DNA of 64,000 nucleotides from Candidatus Tectimicrobiota bacterium (GCA_016192455.1 JACPUC010000001.1:62001-126000), one strand, 5' to 3'; positions 1 through 9,388 are shown, counted from the stretch's first letter. Notes: a model not told the origin generated them from the sequence alone. Made by a program: numbers and translations.

Positions 1-581
1 TGCTGCAGGTGCACGACGCCCTTGGGAAACCCCGTGCTGCCGGAACTGTAGAGCCAGAACGCCATGTCGTCGCGGTGCGTCGGCGCCGGCTGAAGCTCGT
101 CCGACTCGTTCTCGATCAGAGCCTGGAAGGAGAGGTGGCCGTCCGGCGCATCGCCGATGACGATGACATGCTTCAGGAAGGGAGAGCGGGCGAGCACCGG
201 CTTCACTTCGGGGTAGACCTCGCGGCTGACGATGAGCGCCTGGGCGCGGCTGTCCGTGAGGAAGTACTCGTAGTCCTGCGAGCGCATGATGGTGTTGGCG
301 GGGATGGGGATCGCCCCAATCTTGATGGCTCCCAGGAAGCTGGCAACGAACTCCGGGCAATCCAGCACCAGCATCAGGACGCGCTGCTCCATCACCAGCC
401 CAAGCCTGCGCAGAGCGTTGCCGGTGCGGTTTGCGAGCCGCTGCAGGTCGCGATAGGTATAGGTTGCGTCCTGGTAGTAGACGGCGACCCTGTCACCACG
501 TCCCTGGGCAACATGCTCATCCAGCAGTGGGACCGCCGCATTGAACTGCTCGGGGAGTTCCAACGATGTGTTCGTATCCAT
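1..581 (-). CDS. Benzoate-CoA ligase family protein (AMP-forming), N-terminal part
   Basis: The gene runs off the left edge, so only about 193 N-terminal residues are visible. The start at 581 is preceded by a GAGGTGAG ribosome site. The N-terminus (LPEQFNAAVPLLDEHV, then GRGDRVAVYY) has the layout of benzoate and 4-hydroxybenzoate CoA ligases, and the P-loop-like adenylation motif YSSGSTGFPKGV lies close to the edge. Such enzymes activate an aromatic or related acid with ATP and CoA in the cytoplasm. The RidA gene, on the same strand, lies 418 bases upstream, so the two may not share a transcript. The substrate cannot be fixed from this fragment; another acyl-CoA synthetase specificity is possible. 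Confidence 0.9.
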   Translation of the reverse strand, partial: MDTNTSLELPEQFNAAVPLLDEHVAQGRGDRVAVYYQDATYTYRDLQRLANRTGNALRRLGLVMEQRVLMLVLDCPEFVASFLGAIKIGAIPIPANTIMRSQDYEYFLTDSRAQALIVSREVYPEVKPVLARSPFLKHVIVIGDAPDGHLSFQALIENESDELQPAPTHRDDMAFWLYSSGSTGFPKGVVHLQ

Positions 582-999
582 GGCTCACCTCGTCCTCATC
601 GCGCGGCTGTCGCCTGGTCCAGCGGCAGCGCGCCGCGCCCGGCCCGCCTGGGCGTCGCAAGCAAACAGGCCGGCACAGGCAGGCACTGGCGCGAGCCGCC
701 GAGCCTCCGCTCCCTCCGCAGCCGGCCAGGCGGCAGGGCTGAAGCGGGAGCAGGAGATCGAGCCGGCTCGGCAGGCGCGCGGTCCTCAGTCCTCCGCCGG
801 GCATGCCGCCACCGCGCGCCGCTTGCGGGGATGCGCGCCCCGCGGCCACCCTGCCCGCCGGTTCCACCTTGTTGCGGCATGGCGCTGCTTTCACCTTCCT
901 CGCCACGGCGCCGAGGCCCCGAGACACAGGCGACCGGCACTCCGCGCCGGGCTTGCCCGCGCGCTGGGCTCCCTCCAGCGGCCGCCCCTGCCGCCCGCC
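582..999. other. Intergenic, nothing recognised
   Basis: This 418-base GC-rich spacer separates the RidA gene from the CoA ligase, both on the minus strand. Open frames on both strands have the low-complexity Arg/Ala/Pro composition of GC-rich noncoding DNA. No convincing promoter, hairpin with T-run or small gene was found. Confidence 0.5.
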
Positions 1000-1395
1000 T
1001 CAGTCGATTGCGGCCACCGCCTCGATCTCGACGAGGAAATCGGGGTGGGCGAGCTGGCTGATCTCGACCAGGGTGCTCGTGGGGTAGTCGCGGGGAAAGT
1101 ACGCCTTGCGAAGGTCGCCGGTGTGTTGGCGAAAGGCGGGGAGGTCGGTGGTGAAGATGGTGAGCTTCGCAATGTCCCGCAGCGAGCCGCCGGCTCCCTC
1201 GACCGCGGTCTTGAGGTTCTCCATCACCTGGCGGGTCTGCGCGGCGATGTCTCCCTTGCCCACGAGCTTGCCCTGCGCATCGACGGCGGTTTGGCCGGCG
1301 ATAAAGACGAGCTTGCCGCTCGACACCTCGATGACCTGGGAGTAGTTGGCGATCGGCTTCGCCAAAGCATCAGGTTGACGGAACGTCAGCGCCAT
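1000..1395 (-). CDS. RidA/YjgF-family protein
   Basis: This is a 131-residue protein of normal family length. The start at 1395 (MALTFRQPDAL) is chosen over a longer in-frame extension because GAAGGAG lies at ribosome-site distance. The family core is clear: LVFIAGQTAVD near residues 29-39, then GSLRDIAKLTIFTTD and a C-terminal FLVEIEAVAAI. RidA proteins form trimers that hydrolyse reactive enamine/imine intermediates, or act in catabolic pathways. At the position of the catalytic Arg of archetypal RidA (RSCVEV), this protein reads TSTLVEI, so the Arg is missing. That points to a Rid subgroup without classical deaminase activity. The neighbouring ligase and amidohydrolase suggest a catabolic role, which is inference. 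Confidence 0.93.
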   Translation of the reverse strand: MALTFRQPDALAKPIANYSQVIEVSSGKLVFIAGQTAVDAQGKLVGKGDIAAQTRQVMENLKTAVEGAGGSLRDIAKLTIFTTDLPAFRQHTGDLRKAYFPRDYPTSTLVEISQLAHPDFLVEIEAVAAID

Positions 1396-2271
1396 GGGGG
1401 CTCCTTCGCGAGTTGAGAATTGACTCCACCTCTCCTCAGAGGCTGGCGCCGCGAAGGAGGAGAGGCGTTTCTCGCACGCTCTCCTCCGGCGACGGAAGGA
1501 CGGCCCAGCCGGAGGCGGGACCGAGGAACGAACGAGGTGAAACACAGGCCAATCCCGAAGCTCTCCTGCTCGGTTGCTCCAATGATGGCCTGCGGTGGTG
1601 TGTAGCGAAGGGCGGCGCTGTCGCTCCATCAGCGGAACTTCGTCGCCTCTCGAGGGGGGCGCTCCGGCGCGAGCCCCCCGGAGGCGAACGTCGTTTGGCG
1701 TTGCGATGGATGCTTGCCGTTCAACGTGGCGGACTCATTGCGCTGCCGTTCCATCCCTCTCTCAGGTTCGGTATCGAGGCTGGGGTTGCTTCGCCTCTCC
1801 TCCAACGCCGCACCGCGCGGCGCGGCTCCCGGCGCTGGTCTCACGGCGCGCTGCCGCCCTCAGCCGAGCGCAATCCTCTTCTGAGTCCATCCTGATGGTT
1901 GCGCGTACCATAGTTCAATGCGCTGGTTGTGTCAACCGAGCGGGCAGGATCACGGAGGAAGCGCAGTGATTGCGCCGCCGCGCCTGCGAGAGGCCGGCTG
2001 GCGCAGGAAGACCACGGGATCGAAGAGGCCGGGGACGGGGGATCGGCGAAGGCGGGCATGGCGGCGGGGTAGATCAGCGTGGTCCGTGACGCGGCGGGAC
2101 CTGCCAGGGAGAGGCGCTCGGTCGAAGCGCCGGCGAGCCTCTCCCTCCCAACGCCGCCTCGGGCGATAGTGCCGGCTGCGCCGCACACGGCGCTGCGCCG
2201 GGGAGCAGGCCGTAGGGACATCCCCGCCCCCACGACCTCCCCAGGGCCGGCGGCGCGGCGCCCAAGCCGGC
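1396..2271. other. Long noncoding stretch
   Basis: These 876 bases between a binding-protein gene and the RidA gene, both on the minus strand, hold no convincing gene. All open frames are low complexity and lack family features. A good minus-strand promoter lies at 1907-1935. Transcription from it would produce about 500 bases of leader before RidA, which may be an untranslated or decayed region. A GGAGGAGAGGCG string occurs on opposite strands near 1455 and 1800. Confidence 0.5.
1907..1935 (-). promoter_or_regulatory. Sigma70-type promoter
   Basis: On the minus strand TTGACA (1935-1930) and TATGGT (1912-1907) are separated by exactly 17 bases. It points toward the RidA gene, whose start is about 500 bases downstream. 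The -35 box is perfect and the -10 box matches in four of six positions. Confidence 0.5.
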
Positions 2272-3444
2272 TTACTCGATGATGCGGAACGCCCCGCCGC
2301 GCGCTTCGAGCATCGTGGCGGTCTTGAACGTGTCACCACTCGGCGTCATGGTAATCGTGCCGGTGACGCCGGGGAAATCCTTCAAGGTCTCAAAGCCGCG
2401 GCGAATCTTCTCTCGATCCTCGGTCAGCTTGGCTGGATCGTTCGTCACGCCCTGCTCCGTGAGGATTTTCGCCGTGATGAAGACCGTATCATAGAGGGAG
2501 GCCATCTCCTGATTGGGAGCCAGGCCGCCCTCGCTGCGTTCCTTGAAGCGGCGCACGAAGTCGCCGACCTTCGGGTTCGGGTGATCCGGCCAGAATCCCT
2601 GCGCCGTCCACAGCCCCGCGCCCGCCTGCCCCGCCAGCTCGAGGTAGCGGGCATCATGGCCTACCCCGCCGATCGTGGGGATGGTCAGCCCCTGCTTCGC
2701 CATCTCCTTGCTGATGAGGGCGCCGCCGGTGTGGATCGCATTGATGATCAGGCCGTCCGGCTTCATCGCCTTCACCTTGGTGATCTGGGCGCTGTAGTCG
2801 ATGTCGGCGGAGCCGAAGGTGATCTGCTCCATCACCTCGGCGCCGGAATTTTTCAGCAGGGCCGGAAAGACCTTCGTGGCGGTGGCCTGCATCACGGCCT
2901 CCTGGCTGTCGTAGAGAATGACGACCTTCTTGATCTTGAAGGTCTCGACCCAGCGCTTCACGAGGCCGCTGTACAGCTTGTCGGTGGTCAAGGAGACGCG
3001 AAAGGTCCACGGGCGGTTAGCCGCCGCCACCCCTGGCTTGGCCGAGGAGGCGGAGACGATCGGGACGCCGGCGCGGTTGGCCACCGGAAAGGCATTCTCG
3101 GCGTCGCCGCTCGTGAAGGGGCCCCAGATAAGGAGGACCTTGTCGCGCTCGATGAGGCGCTTCGTGGCGATGATCGCCTCCTCCTTCTTCGAGTGGTTGT
3201 CGATGAGGATGGGCTGCAGCTTCATGCCGCGCACGCCCCCCGCGGCGTTGACCTCGTCCACCGCCAGGCGCATGGCCAGCTCCTGGCCTTTGCCGTACGC
3301 CGCCACCGGACCGCTGATCGGGATGATGGCGCCGATCTTCAGGTCCGCGGCGAGGGCGGCCCCGCCCGTCGTTCCAACCAGCAGCCCGAGCACGAGCAGC
3401 CCCGGCAGAGCCAGGCTGCTCACCTGCCGCAAGAACCTCTCCAT
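2272..3444 (-). CDS. Branched-chain-type ABC transporter substrate-binding protein
   Basis: This 390-residue periplasmic binding protein belongs to the LivJ/LivK type-I fold family. The start at 3444 (MERFLRQ) has GGAGGAGGAAGG just upstream. The first ~33 residues form a signal peptide ending near GAALAAD. The mature start LKIGAIIPISGPVAAYG, then VDEVNAAGGVRG and the late YDTVFITAKIL segment are family hallmarks. The ligand may be an amino acid, amide or aromatic acid. No permease or ATPase gene adjoins it; livHMGF in this window lies 46 kb away and lacks its own binding protein, so the two could work together. The downstream gene on the same strand is beyond a long spacer. Confidence 0.93.
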   Translation of the reverse strand: MERFLRQVSSLALPGLLVLGLLVGTTGGAALAADLKIGAIIPISGPVAAYGKGQELAMRLAVDEVNAAGGVRGMKLQPILIDNHSKKEEAIIATKRLIERDKVLLIWGPFTSGDAENAFPVANRAGVPIVSASSAKPGVAAANRPWTFRVSLTTDKLYSGLVKRWVETFKIKKVVILYDSQEAVMQATATKVFPALLKNSGAEVMEQITFGSADIDYSAQITKVKAMKPDGLIINAIHTGGALISKEMAKQGLTIPTIGGVGHDARYLELAGQAGAGLWTAQGFWPDHPNPKVGDFVRRFKERSEGGLAPNQEMASLYDTVFITAKILTEQGVTNDPAKLTEDREKIRRGFETLKDFPGVTGTITMTPSGDTFKTATMLEARGGAFRIIE

Positions 3445-3644
3445 TGCCTTCCTCCTCCGGATGATCGACGCGGCCGAGGACCCCAAGCCCGCTGTCCCGG
3501 CTGCGCGCGACCACCCTCGCGCCCTGCCGCAGCCATGCGGCGGCTCTCACCCGCCGGCGGATGAGGAGTCGCCGCGCTGCCCGGCAAAGCACCCAGTTCC
3601 ACGCTCGGCCCGGCTGACGCGTCGCCCTCCTTCAGGGGCCGCTC

Positions 3645-4757
3645 CTAAAGGTTATAAAAGCGCCGCACGTTTTCCTCAAGCATCTTGCGCTTGGCGCTTT
3701 CCGACAGGTCGTTGCGCCCGCGCAGCGTCTGCACGGTGAGGAACTCCCGGTCGCCGTGCGGGATGTCGGAGCCGTAGATGAGGTGGTCTTCGCCGACGAG
3801 GTTGACGACCGCCGGCAGCAACTCATCATCCACCTCGGTGCCGAAGTAGACCTGGCCGCCGCGCAGGTACTCGAGGGGCGGCCTCTTGGCGAGGAGGGCC
3901 CGCGGCATCTTCTCGCCGCAGAAGCGCGTCCAGTGCTCCATGCGGTGCAGCATGAAATGCACCCACTCGCACCCTAGCTCCAGAAAGACTACCCTGAGTC
4001 GGGGGAACCTGTCGAGCAGCCCGCCGCACACGAATGCCTCGAACCCCATGATCAGCGGCAGGGCGAAGGGGATGAGGAGCGAGTCGATGAGGTTGTCATA
4101 CATGTTCGAGAAGGAGGGCGAGCACCAGCCGACGTGCACCGCGATGGGCAGGCGCAGCTCCTCCGCCGCGGCGAAGAAGGGGAACAGGCTCGGGTGGTTC
4201 AACGGGCGGTCGCCGGCGGTCCCCATGATCATCACCGCCACTGGATCGCGCTCCGCTTTCACCCGCCGCAGCTCGGCCACGGCCCCCTGCACGTCCTGCA
4301 GGTTGACCACCGCCACCCAGAAGAGCTTGCCGCCGGACTCACGGCACTTGTCGGCCACCCAGTTGTTGTAGGCGCGGCAGAGGGCGGAGCCGAAGGCCGG
4401 GTCGGCGCTCAGCTCCCACACCAGGAAGAGCGTCGGGTAGATCACCTGCAGGTCGATCCCCTCCAGCGCCATGCGCGCCAGGCGCGCCGCCGGGTCATGG
4501 AGCTGGTTGCTGGCGCGCGTGTCCTTCACCCGCGGGTCGGAGCTGGACTTCACCCCGCCGCCGCCGGTGGGCGTGCCGATGACGTGCGGCGAGCGTCCGC
4601 TGTAGCGCGGGAAGAGCTGGCTGTCGATCAGCCAGTGGCTGCTGCCGTTCGAGGTGACCGCCTGGGGACGCCGATCATGGTACTGCGGGTCAAGGTAGGC
4701 GTCGCCGAACGTCTCCAGGGATTCCAGGACGTGCCCGTCGCCATCAATCACGGTCAT
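3645..4757 (-). CDS. Amidohydrolase family 2 (ACMSD-like) metal-dependent hydrolase
   Basis: This 370-residue protein starts at 4757 with GGAGGAA upstream. It shows the amidohydrolase_2 TIM-barrel pattern: an N-terminal DGDGH metal motif (residues 5-9), a mid-protein IAVHVGW histidine strand, FLELGCEWVHFMLHR, and the C-terminal metal Asp in YGSDIPHGDRE. Relatives include aminocarboxymuconate-semialdehyde decarboxylase and resorcylate-type decarboxylases or hydrolases. It is probably cytoplasmic and uses a divalent metal. Neighbours (binding protein, RidA, CoA ligase) suggest catabolism of an aromatic or amide compound. The exact reaction is not readable from the sequence. Confidence 0.9.
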   Translation of the reverse strand: MTVIDGDGHVLESLETFGDAYLDPQYHDRRPQAVTSNGSSHWLIDSQLFPRYSGRSPHVIGTPTGGGGVKSSSDPRVKDTRASNQLHDPAARLARMALEGIDLQVIYPTLFLVWELSADPAFGSALCRAYNNWVADKCRESGGKLFWVAVVNLQDVQGAVAELRRVKAERDPVAVMIMGTAGDRPLNHPSLFPFFAAAEELRLPIAVHVGWCSPSFSNMYDNLIDSLLIPFALPLIMGFEAFVCGGLLDRFPRLRVVFLELGCEWVHFMLHRMEHWTRFCGEKMPRALLAKRPPLEYLRGGQVYFGTEVDDELLPAVVNLVGEDHLIYGSDIPHGDREFLTVQTLRGRNDLSESAKRKMLEENVRRFYNL

Positions 4758-5047
4758 CGGTCGATTTCCTCCAGGGGTGAGGCGTCACCCAACCGGCGCC
4801 GGCTGCACGGCGCCGCGCGGGCAACGCAGGGACCTCAGGTGCGCAGGATAAACAGCACTAAATTCCCACAATATGTACCATGTCTATTATTCACAAGGAG
4901 GAGCTGGAGTAAAGGGCGATTTCCCGCCGAGCAGCGGCCCGTGGCGCCACCATGAGGAGGTGCACCCTTGAAGCGGAGACCTGACCGGAAGGCTGGCAGG
5001 TCAGTGCCGTCCCCTGAGTTCGTTCGTCAGCGCCACTGCGGAGGTAC

Positions 5048-6202
5048 TCACTCTATGGATATGGGAAAACCGGCAAAGCCCGCGGCAGGACCAGAAAAAA
5101 CGACGGCAGCCCAGGTAACGACATTGCTGAGGTCCGTGCCTTCAATCGTAAAGTTGCCTATCTTGCCATTTATTCCCGAAACTCCATCGGCGGAAGGGCT
5201 ACTCGATGTCTGTATGCTCCACATCGCCCCGGGTTGAACAGTGGAACTACAGTCGGCCAAGGTTGAACCACTTGAATCATAGAAGTTTACGGTAATGGTT
5301 TTTTCTGTTGTATTATTATTCACAACGTTGATAAATGTGTATGCCAAGCCTGGAATGTCCGCATAAAATGGACCCCGTAATAACGATCCAGATTGAGTTT
5401 CTTGTGCGGAAGGCGCCGCCGCCGATCGGCAAGATCCAGACATTCCAGAAGAACATCTCCACGTCCCTGTGAAACCGGACAAAGTGGATGGGGAAAATAC
5501 TGCAGACCACGGAAGAATATTGCCATGGTTCCCGCCGGCAGCCTCAACCGTGATGCTGCCTTTCATGCCCGCCGACTCCACAGGACCCACCCCCCCACTC
5601 GCCGTGGTTCCCAGCCAAGTCGCCTGTGGCCCGATCGTGGTTGATGTCGTAGTAAGTTCTGATCCCGCCTCGTTATAGAACCTTACGGTAACCGTCTCAG
5701 AGGCTGATCCCCTATTGGTTAGCGCCAGGAATGTGTAGCTTGACCCAGGAGAATCTTCGGCAAAGCCGGACCACCCACCTCGCTCTGCACGGGCCCTGCC
5801 ATCAGTGACGTCCAGTATGACACGCCCCCAACCGCATTCCAGTCCGCTATCCGCCTCACCACGTAGGACCCCGTGGTAGTGAGGGTGCGGTAGCCCTTGA
5901 GCATCGAGGCATTCCGGGCCGGTAGCTATCCTGCCTGAGGCGAGGTTCTGCGGGTTATCAACCGCCAGTACATCTGTATCGCGAGCAAAGAGAGCCGTCC
6001 CCGCGGAAGCCCCATCAATAAAGGTCCATTTACTCAATGATGGAACTACAACCGCACCAGCAGAACGGGTCATGCCCATCGTGCAGACAAGGGCGGCCAA
6101 CACCAAGAACCGTACACCTCGATCTCCCCTCACCATAGTATGACGAGGGCTTAGAAAACTTGCCGCGCGAGCAGCAATTCTAGTTACTATCATGAGACTC
6201 AT
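5048..6202 (-). CDS. Exported protein with two similar beta-rich repeats, function unknown
   Basis: This 384-residue protein starts at 6202 (MSLMIVTRIAA), with GAGGGGG six bases upstream; longer in-frame starts at 6217 and 6229 have poorer sites. A signal peptide ends around AGAVVVPS (residues ~36-55). The mature part holds two related domains: one around YTFLALTNRGSASETVTVRF, the other around YTFINVVNNNTTEKTITVNF. Each is followed by FY(N/D)..GS and a GPQA(T)W or QPGAMW turn. The composition is rich in Ser/Thr/Gly, and parts of the gene are visibly less GC-rich than the neighbours, which hints at transfer. I do not recognise a named family; a secreted or surface beta-sandwich protein is the best inference. 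Confidence 0.75.
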   Translation of the reverse strand: MSLMIVTRIAARAASFLSPRHTMVRGDRGVRFLVLAALVCTMGMTRSAGAVVVPSLSKWTFIDGASAGTALFARDTDVLAVDNPQNLASGRIATGPECLDAQGLPHPHYHGVLRGEADSGLECGWGRVILDVTDGRARAERGGWSGFAEDSPGSSYTFLALTNRGSASETVTVRFYNEAGSELTTTSTTIGPQATWLGTTASGGVGPVESAGMKGSITVEAAGGNHGNILPWSAVFSPSTLSGFTGTWRCSSGMSGSCRSAAAPSAQETQSGSLLRGPFYADIPGLAYTFINVVNNNTTEKTITVNFYDSSGSTLADCSSTVQPGAMWSIQTSSSPSADGVSGINGKIGNFTIEGTDLSNVVTWAAVVFSGPAAGFAGFPISIE

Positions 6203-6539
6203 ATCATTCCCCCTCATTGCCATGGCCATGTCTCCCGAATTCTCCCAATCCTGTCTGCAATTCCCCGTCAAAAGAGCCGCTCTTCGCTCACGCCGCGCCA
6301 AGGAAGGGACGCGCCAAACAACCCAGTGTGTAGGGGCAGAGCTTGCCCTGCCCGTTTCACCACTGCCGCACCAAGAAGGAATGCTCCATACAACCGAGCG
6401 ACGCTTGGCAAAGCCCACCACATGCACCTTGAGTATAGCACCGACCGCAACTCCCGCGAAAGCTCATTCAGGCTCATCACCGCCTGCAAGCAACCACGTA
6501 TGGGTCGCTGTTCGAGACCGGCAGGCTTCCGGGCTGTTG

Positions 6540-6905
6540 CCCGTAGGGGCGGTTCGCGAACCGCCCCTACCTCCTCTGCGTCCTCCGCGACTCCGCAGTG
6601 CAATTCATTTCACCGCCGAGGCGCAGAGATCGCCGAGAAACACCCTCCCCTGGGTGGGAGGGGAGAGTGTGATTGGCTGGGAGACGAGCTTGCATCCGGT
6701 CGCCCGTAGGGGTGGTTCCCGCCTACCTGTCGGGAGGTAGGGGCCGTCCCCTGAGTTCGTTCGGAACCACAGAAGAACCACGGATGAACACCGCTGTAAA
6801 CGGATATCTGTGTCTATCTGTGTCCATCAGTGGTTCCCCCATACTTCCGGGGCCATCCGTGTTCGCGCCCCCTCGCCCGCTGGGAGAGGGTGGGGTGAGG
6901 GCGGG
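6540..6905. repeat. Compound palindromic repeat cluster, locus 1
   Basis: A perfect 28-base palindrome occupies 6543-6570 (each arm reads GTAGGGGCGGTTCG). It is followed by a degenerate hairpin of the form CCTCTGCG...CGCAGAG (about 6575-6645) and a third inverted repeat built from ACCACGGATGAACAC and CTGTGTCCATCAGTGG (about 6766-6840). The same modules recur at 12.4-12.95 kb, and variants of the last two recur at 53.05-53.47 kb. The cluster lies between two divergent transcription units and contains no gene. Confidence 0.85.
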
Positions 6906-6933
6906 CCGGAGTAGGGGCCGGGAAAATTTGCCC

Positions 6934-6962
6934 TTGCGCGGCTGGGTGTGAACGGGTATACA
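6934..6962 (+). promoter_or_regulatory. Promoter of the B12 uptake operon
   Basis: TTGCGC (6934-6939), a 17-base spacer and TATACA (6957-6962) form a good sigma70-type promoter about 55 bases before the cobalamin riboswitch. Confidence 0.6.
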
Positions 6963-7017
6963 TGGAGGGGTAACGTCAACTCAAAGGAGGAGTGCGCAGC
7001 ACAACTCGACACTTCAC

Positions 7018-7200
7018 AGACGCTCGGTGCCGACGCGGTCGAAGAGGGAAGCCGGTGCAAGTCCGGCGCGGCCCCCGCCACTGTAACCGGGGACGAAGGC
7101 GATCAGTTCCACTGGAATGGAGTGATGCACGGCGTCGCCATTCTGGGAAGGGATCGCTGCTAGGGTGATCCGGAAGCCAGGAGACCTGCCGAGCCACGGA
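7018..7200 (+). promoter_or_regulatory. Cobalamin (AdoCbl) riboswitch
   Basis: The conserved blocks of the cobalamin aptamer are present in order: GAGGGAAGCCGGTGCAAGTC, GGCGCGG, the B12-box core CCCGCCACTGTAACCGGGG, and the 3' block GGAAGCCAGGAGACCTGCC near 7170-7190. It sits in the leader of a TonB receptor and ABC importer. Bound cobalamin is expected to fold the leader so that expression is shut off. The boundaries are approximate. Confidence 0.95.
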
Positions 7201-7339
7201 TGGTTGCGCTCTTCGGGGTAAAGGAGCGGCGCCAAAGGTTCCTTTGCGCCCAGCCTTTTCCGAAGGTTGGGTTTTTTTTGGCCCCCTCCCCGAGCCCGAA
7301 CGAGCTCCGACCAGCCACCTCAGCCCGGGGAGCTCTATC

Positions 7340-9388
7340 ATGATCAGACGCGCGACGCGGCCTCGTTTCGGAGGTCATCTTCTCGTTTCCCTGCTCCTGC
7401 CGCTGCTGCTGGCGCCCCTGCCCGGCCTGGCGCAGCAAGGTCCGGCCTCCGCCCCGGTGCGCAGCCCGGTGCAGGCCCTGGTGCAAAGCCCCGCCGTGGA
7501 ACAGGTGCTGGAGCCGGTGGTGGTGACCGCCACCCGCCTCCCTCAGCCGCTGCAACAGACGGCCTCCTCCATCACCCTCATCGAGCGGCGGGACATCGAA
7601 GATCGCCTCTCCGCCGACACTCTCGACTTGCTGCGCGAGACCCCCGGCGTCTCCATCCTGCAGAGCGGCGGACGAGGGGGAACCACCTCCCTGTTCATGC
7701 GCGGCGCCGAGAACGACCACACCATGGTGCTGATGGACGGCGTGAAGGTGAACCTCGGCGGCGGCGCCTTCGATTTCGCCGACGTGCTGGCGGTGAACCT
7801 CGAGCGCGTGGAGGTGCTGCGCGGCCCGCAGAGCGCCCTCTACGGCGCCGACGCCCTCTCCGGCGTGGCCCACTACATCAGCCGCCGAGGCAGCGGTCCG
7901 CCGCGGGTGAGCGTGCGCGCCCTCGCCGGCAGCGACACCACCTTTGAAGAGGTCGTCGAGTTCCAACAGGGGAGCAAAGAGTTCGGCGTCTCCTTCGGCG
8001 TCGGGCGGGTGGATACGGAGAACTTCCTGCCGGTCAACCACGACTACCGCAACACCACCATCGGCCTGCGGCTCGATGCCAGCCCCGCGCCGAACGCCGA
8101 TTTCACCTTCACCCTGCGGCGCGTGGAGGCCCTGCTGGAGTTCCCCACGCAGAGCGCCGGGGACCGTTCCGCGCCCCTCGACCCGCACCAGTCCGACGCC
8201 TTCAAGCGCACCGTCGCGGGGGGACGGTTCGCCGTCCAGGGAAAGCCGTGGTGGCGGCACGTCCTACAGGTCGACCTCTTCGCCGAAGACCAGTTCTTCC
8301 GCGACAAGTTCGATCCCGGCGCTGATTTCAGCTCATTCAGCAGCGACTCGAAGGAGCGCCGCTACCGCGCCGACTACACCTCGATCTTCACCCTTCCCAC
8401 CTGGCGCCAGGTGGCGGCGACGCTGAGCGCCGGGCTGTCGGCGGAGCGGGAGGAGTTCGGGCAGGATTCGCTCGACGTCGCGCCCGGCGGCGCGCCGGTC
8501 ATCGGCTTGGTCGATGCCCAGCGTGATAACCTGGCTGCCTACACCCAGTTTGACGCCAACTGGAGGAAGCGCGTCTTCTTCACCGCCGGGGCGCGCTTCG
8601 ACGACAACAGCCTCTTCGGCTCCGAGCTCAGCCCGCGCGTCACCGGCGCCGTCATCCTCCCCGGCGCGAACACGAAGCTGCGCGCCGCCTACGGAAGGGG
8701 CATCAAGGCGCCGACGTTCGTGGAGAACTTCGGCACCGGCAGCGTCTTCTTCGCGGGGAACCCGAACCTGGATGCCGAGCGCTCGCGGAGCTATGAAGTG
8801 GGGTTCGACCAACCGCTCTGGGCCGAGCGCCTGCTCCTCAGCGTCACCTACTTCCACAGCGAGTTCGACGATCTCATCAGCTTCGTCACGGGCGCGCCCT
8901 CCACCTTCCAGAACATCCAGGAAGCCCGCAGCCAAGGCCTCGAGACAGGGCTGCGCGCCGACCTGCCGTACGGCTTTGCGGCGGGAGCCAGCTTCACGCT
9001 CCTTGACACGGAGGTGCTGGAGAGCGGCGGCAGGGGCGGCGCCTCCTTCATCGAGGGGAAGGAGCTGCTGCGCCGGCCCCAGCGCCAGGGATCGGTTTCA
9101 GTGACGTACCGCAACCGTGGCTTCCGCGGCGCCGTGGATGCCATCATCATCGGCGACAGCGACGATCTCGATTTCTCGGCCGGCTTCCCCGGTCGCCGCG
9201 CCACGCTCCACGGCTACACGAAGGTGAACCTGGCCCTCGCCTATGAGGTCTGGCACGATGCCGAGCGCCGGCGCGCCGTGCGCCTGCTGGCCCGCGCCGA
9301 CAACCTCTTCGACGAGGGAATCGAGTCGCCCATCGGCTTCTCGGCCCCTGGGGCGCGCTACCTCTTCGGCTTCGAGGCGAACTTCTGA
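7340..9388 (+). CDS. TonB-dependent receptor, BtuB-like (cobalamin)
   Basis: This 682-residue outer-membrane receptor starts at ATG 7340, behind a GGGGAG site; the longer in-frame extension would run into the riboswitch leader. A signal peptide ends near LPGLAQQ. A TonB-box-like EPVVVTATRL (about residues 55-65) precedes a plug with LRETPGVSILQSGGRG and FMRGAENDHTMVLMDG. A 22-strand-type barrel follows, with YGRGIKAPTFVENFG and NLDAERSRSYEVGFD motifs and a terminal aromatic Phe. The riboswitch and the downstream importer genes indicate cobalamin as substrate. The stop codon shares one base with the next start. Confidence 0.93.
   Translation: MIRRATRPRFGGHLLVSLLLPLLLAPLPGLAQQGPASAPVRSPVQALVQSPAVEQVLEPVVVTATRLPQPLQQTASSITLIERRDIEDRLSADTLDLLRETPGVSILQSGGRGGTTSLFMRGAENDHTMVLMDGVKVNLGGGAFDFADVLAVNLERVEVLRGPQSALYGADALSGVAHYISRRGSGPPRVSVRALAGSDTTFEEVVEFQQGSKEFGVSFGVGRVDTENFLPVNHDYRNTTIGLRLDASPAPNADFTFTLRRVEALLEFPTQSAGDRSAPLDPHQSDAFKRTVAGGRFAVQGKPWWRHVLQVDLFAEDQFFRDKFDPGADFSSFSSDSKERRYRADYTSIFTLPTWRQVAATLSAGLSAEREEFGQDSLDVAPGGAPVIGLVDAQRDNLAAYTQFDANWRKRVFFTAGARFDDNSLFGSELSPRVTGAVILPGANTKLRAAYGRGIKAPTFVENFGTGSVFFAGNPNLDAERSRSYEVGFDQPLWAERLLLSVTYFHSEFDDLISFVTGAPSTFQNIQEARSQGLETGLRADLPYGFAAGASFTLLDTEVLESGGRGGASFIEGKELLRRPQRQGSVSVTYRNRGFRGAVDAIIIGDSDDLDFSAGFPGRRATLHGYTKVNLALAYEVWHDAERRRAVRLLARADNLFDEGIESPIGFSAPGARYLFGFEANF

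Noticed and set aside
2272-3486. Longer start at 3486 for the binding protein
   Set aside because: The extra 14 residues precede a strong ribosome site, and the signal peptide fits the 3444 start.
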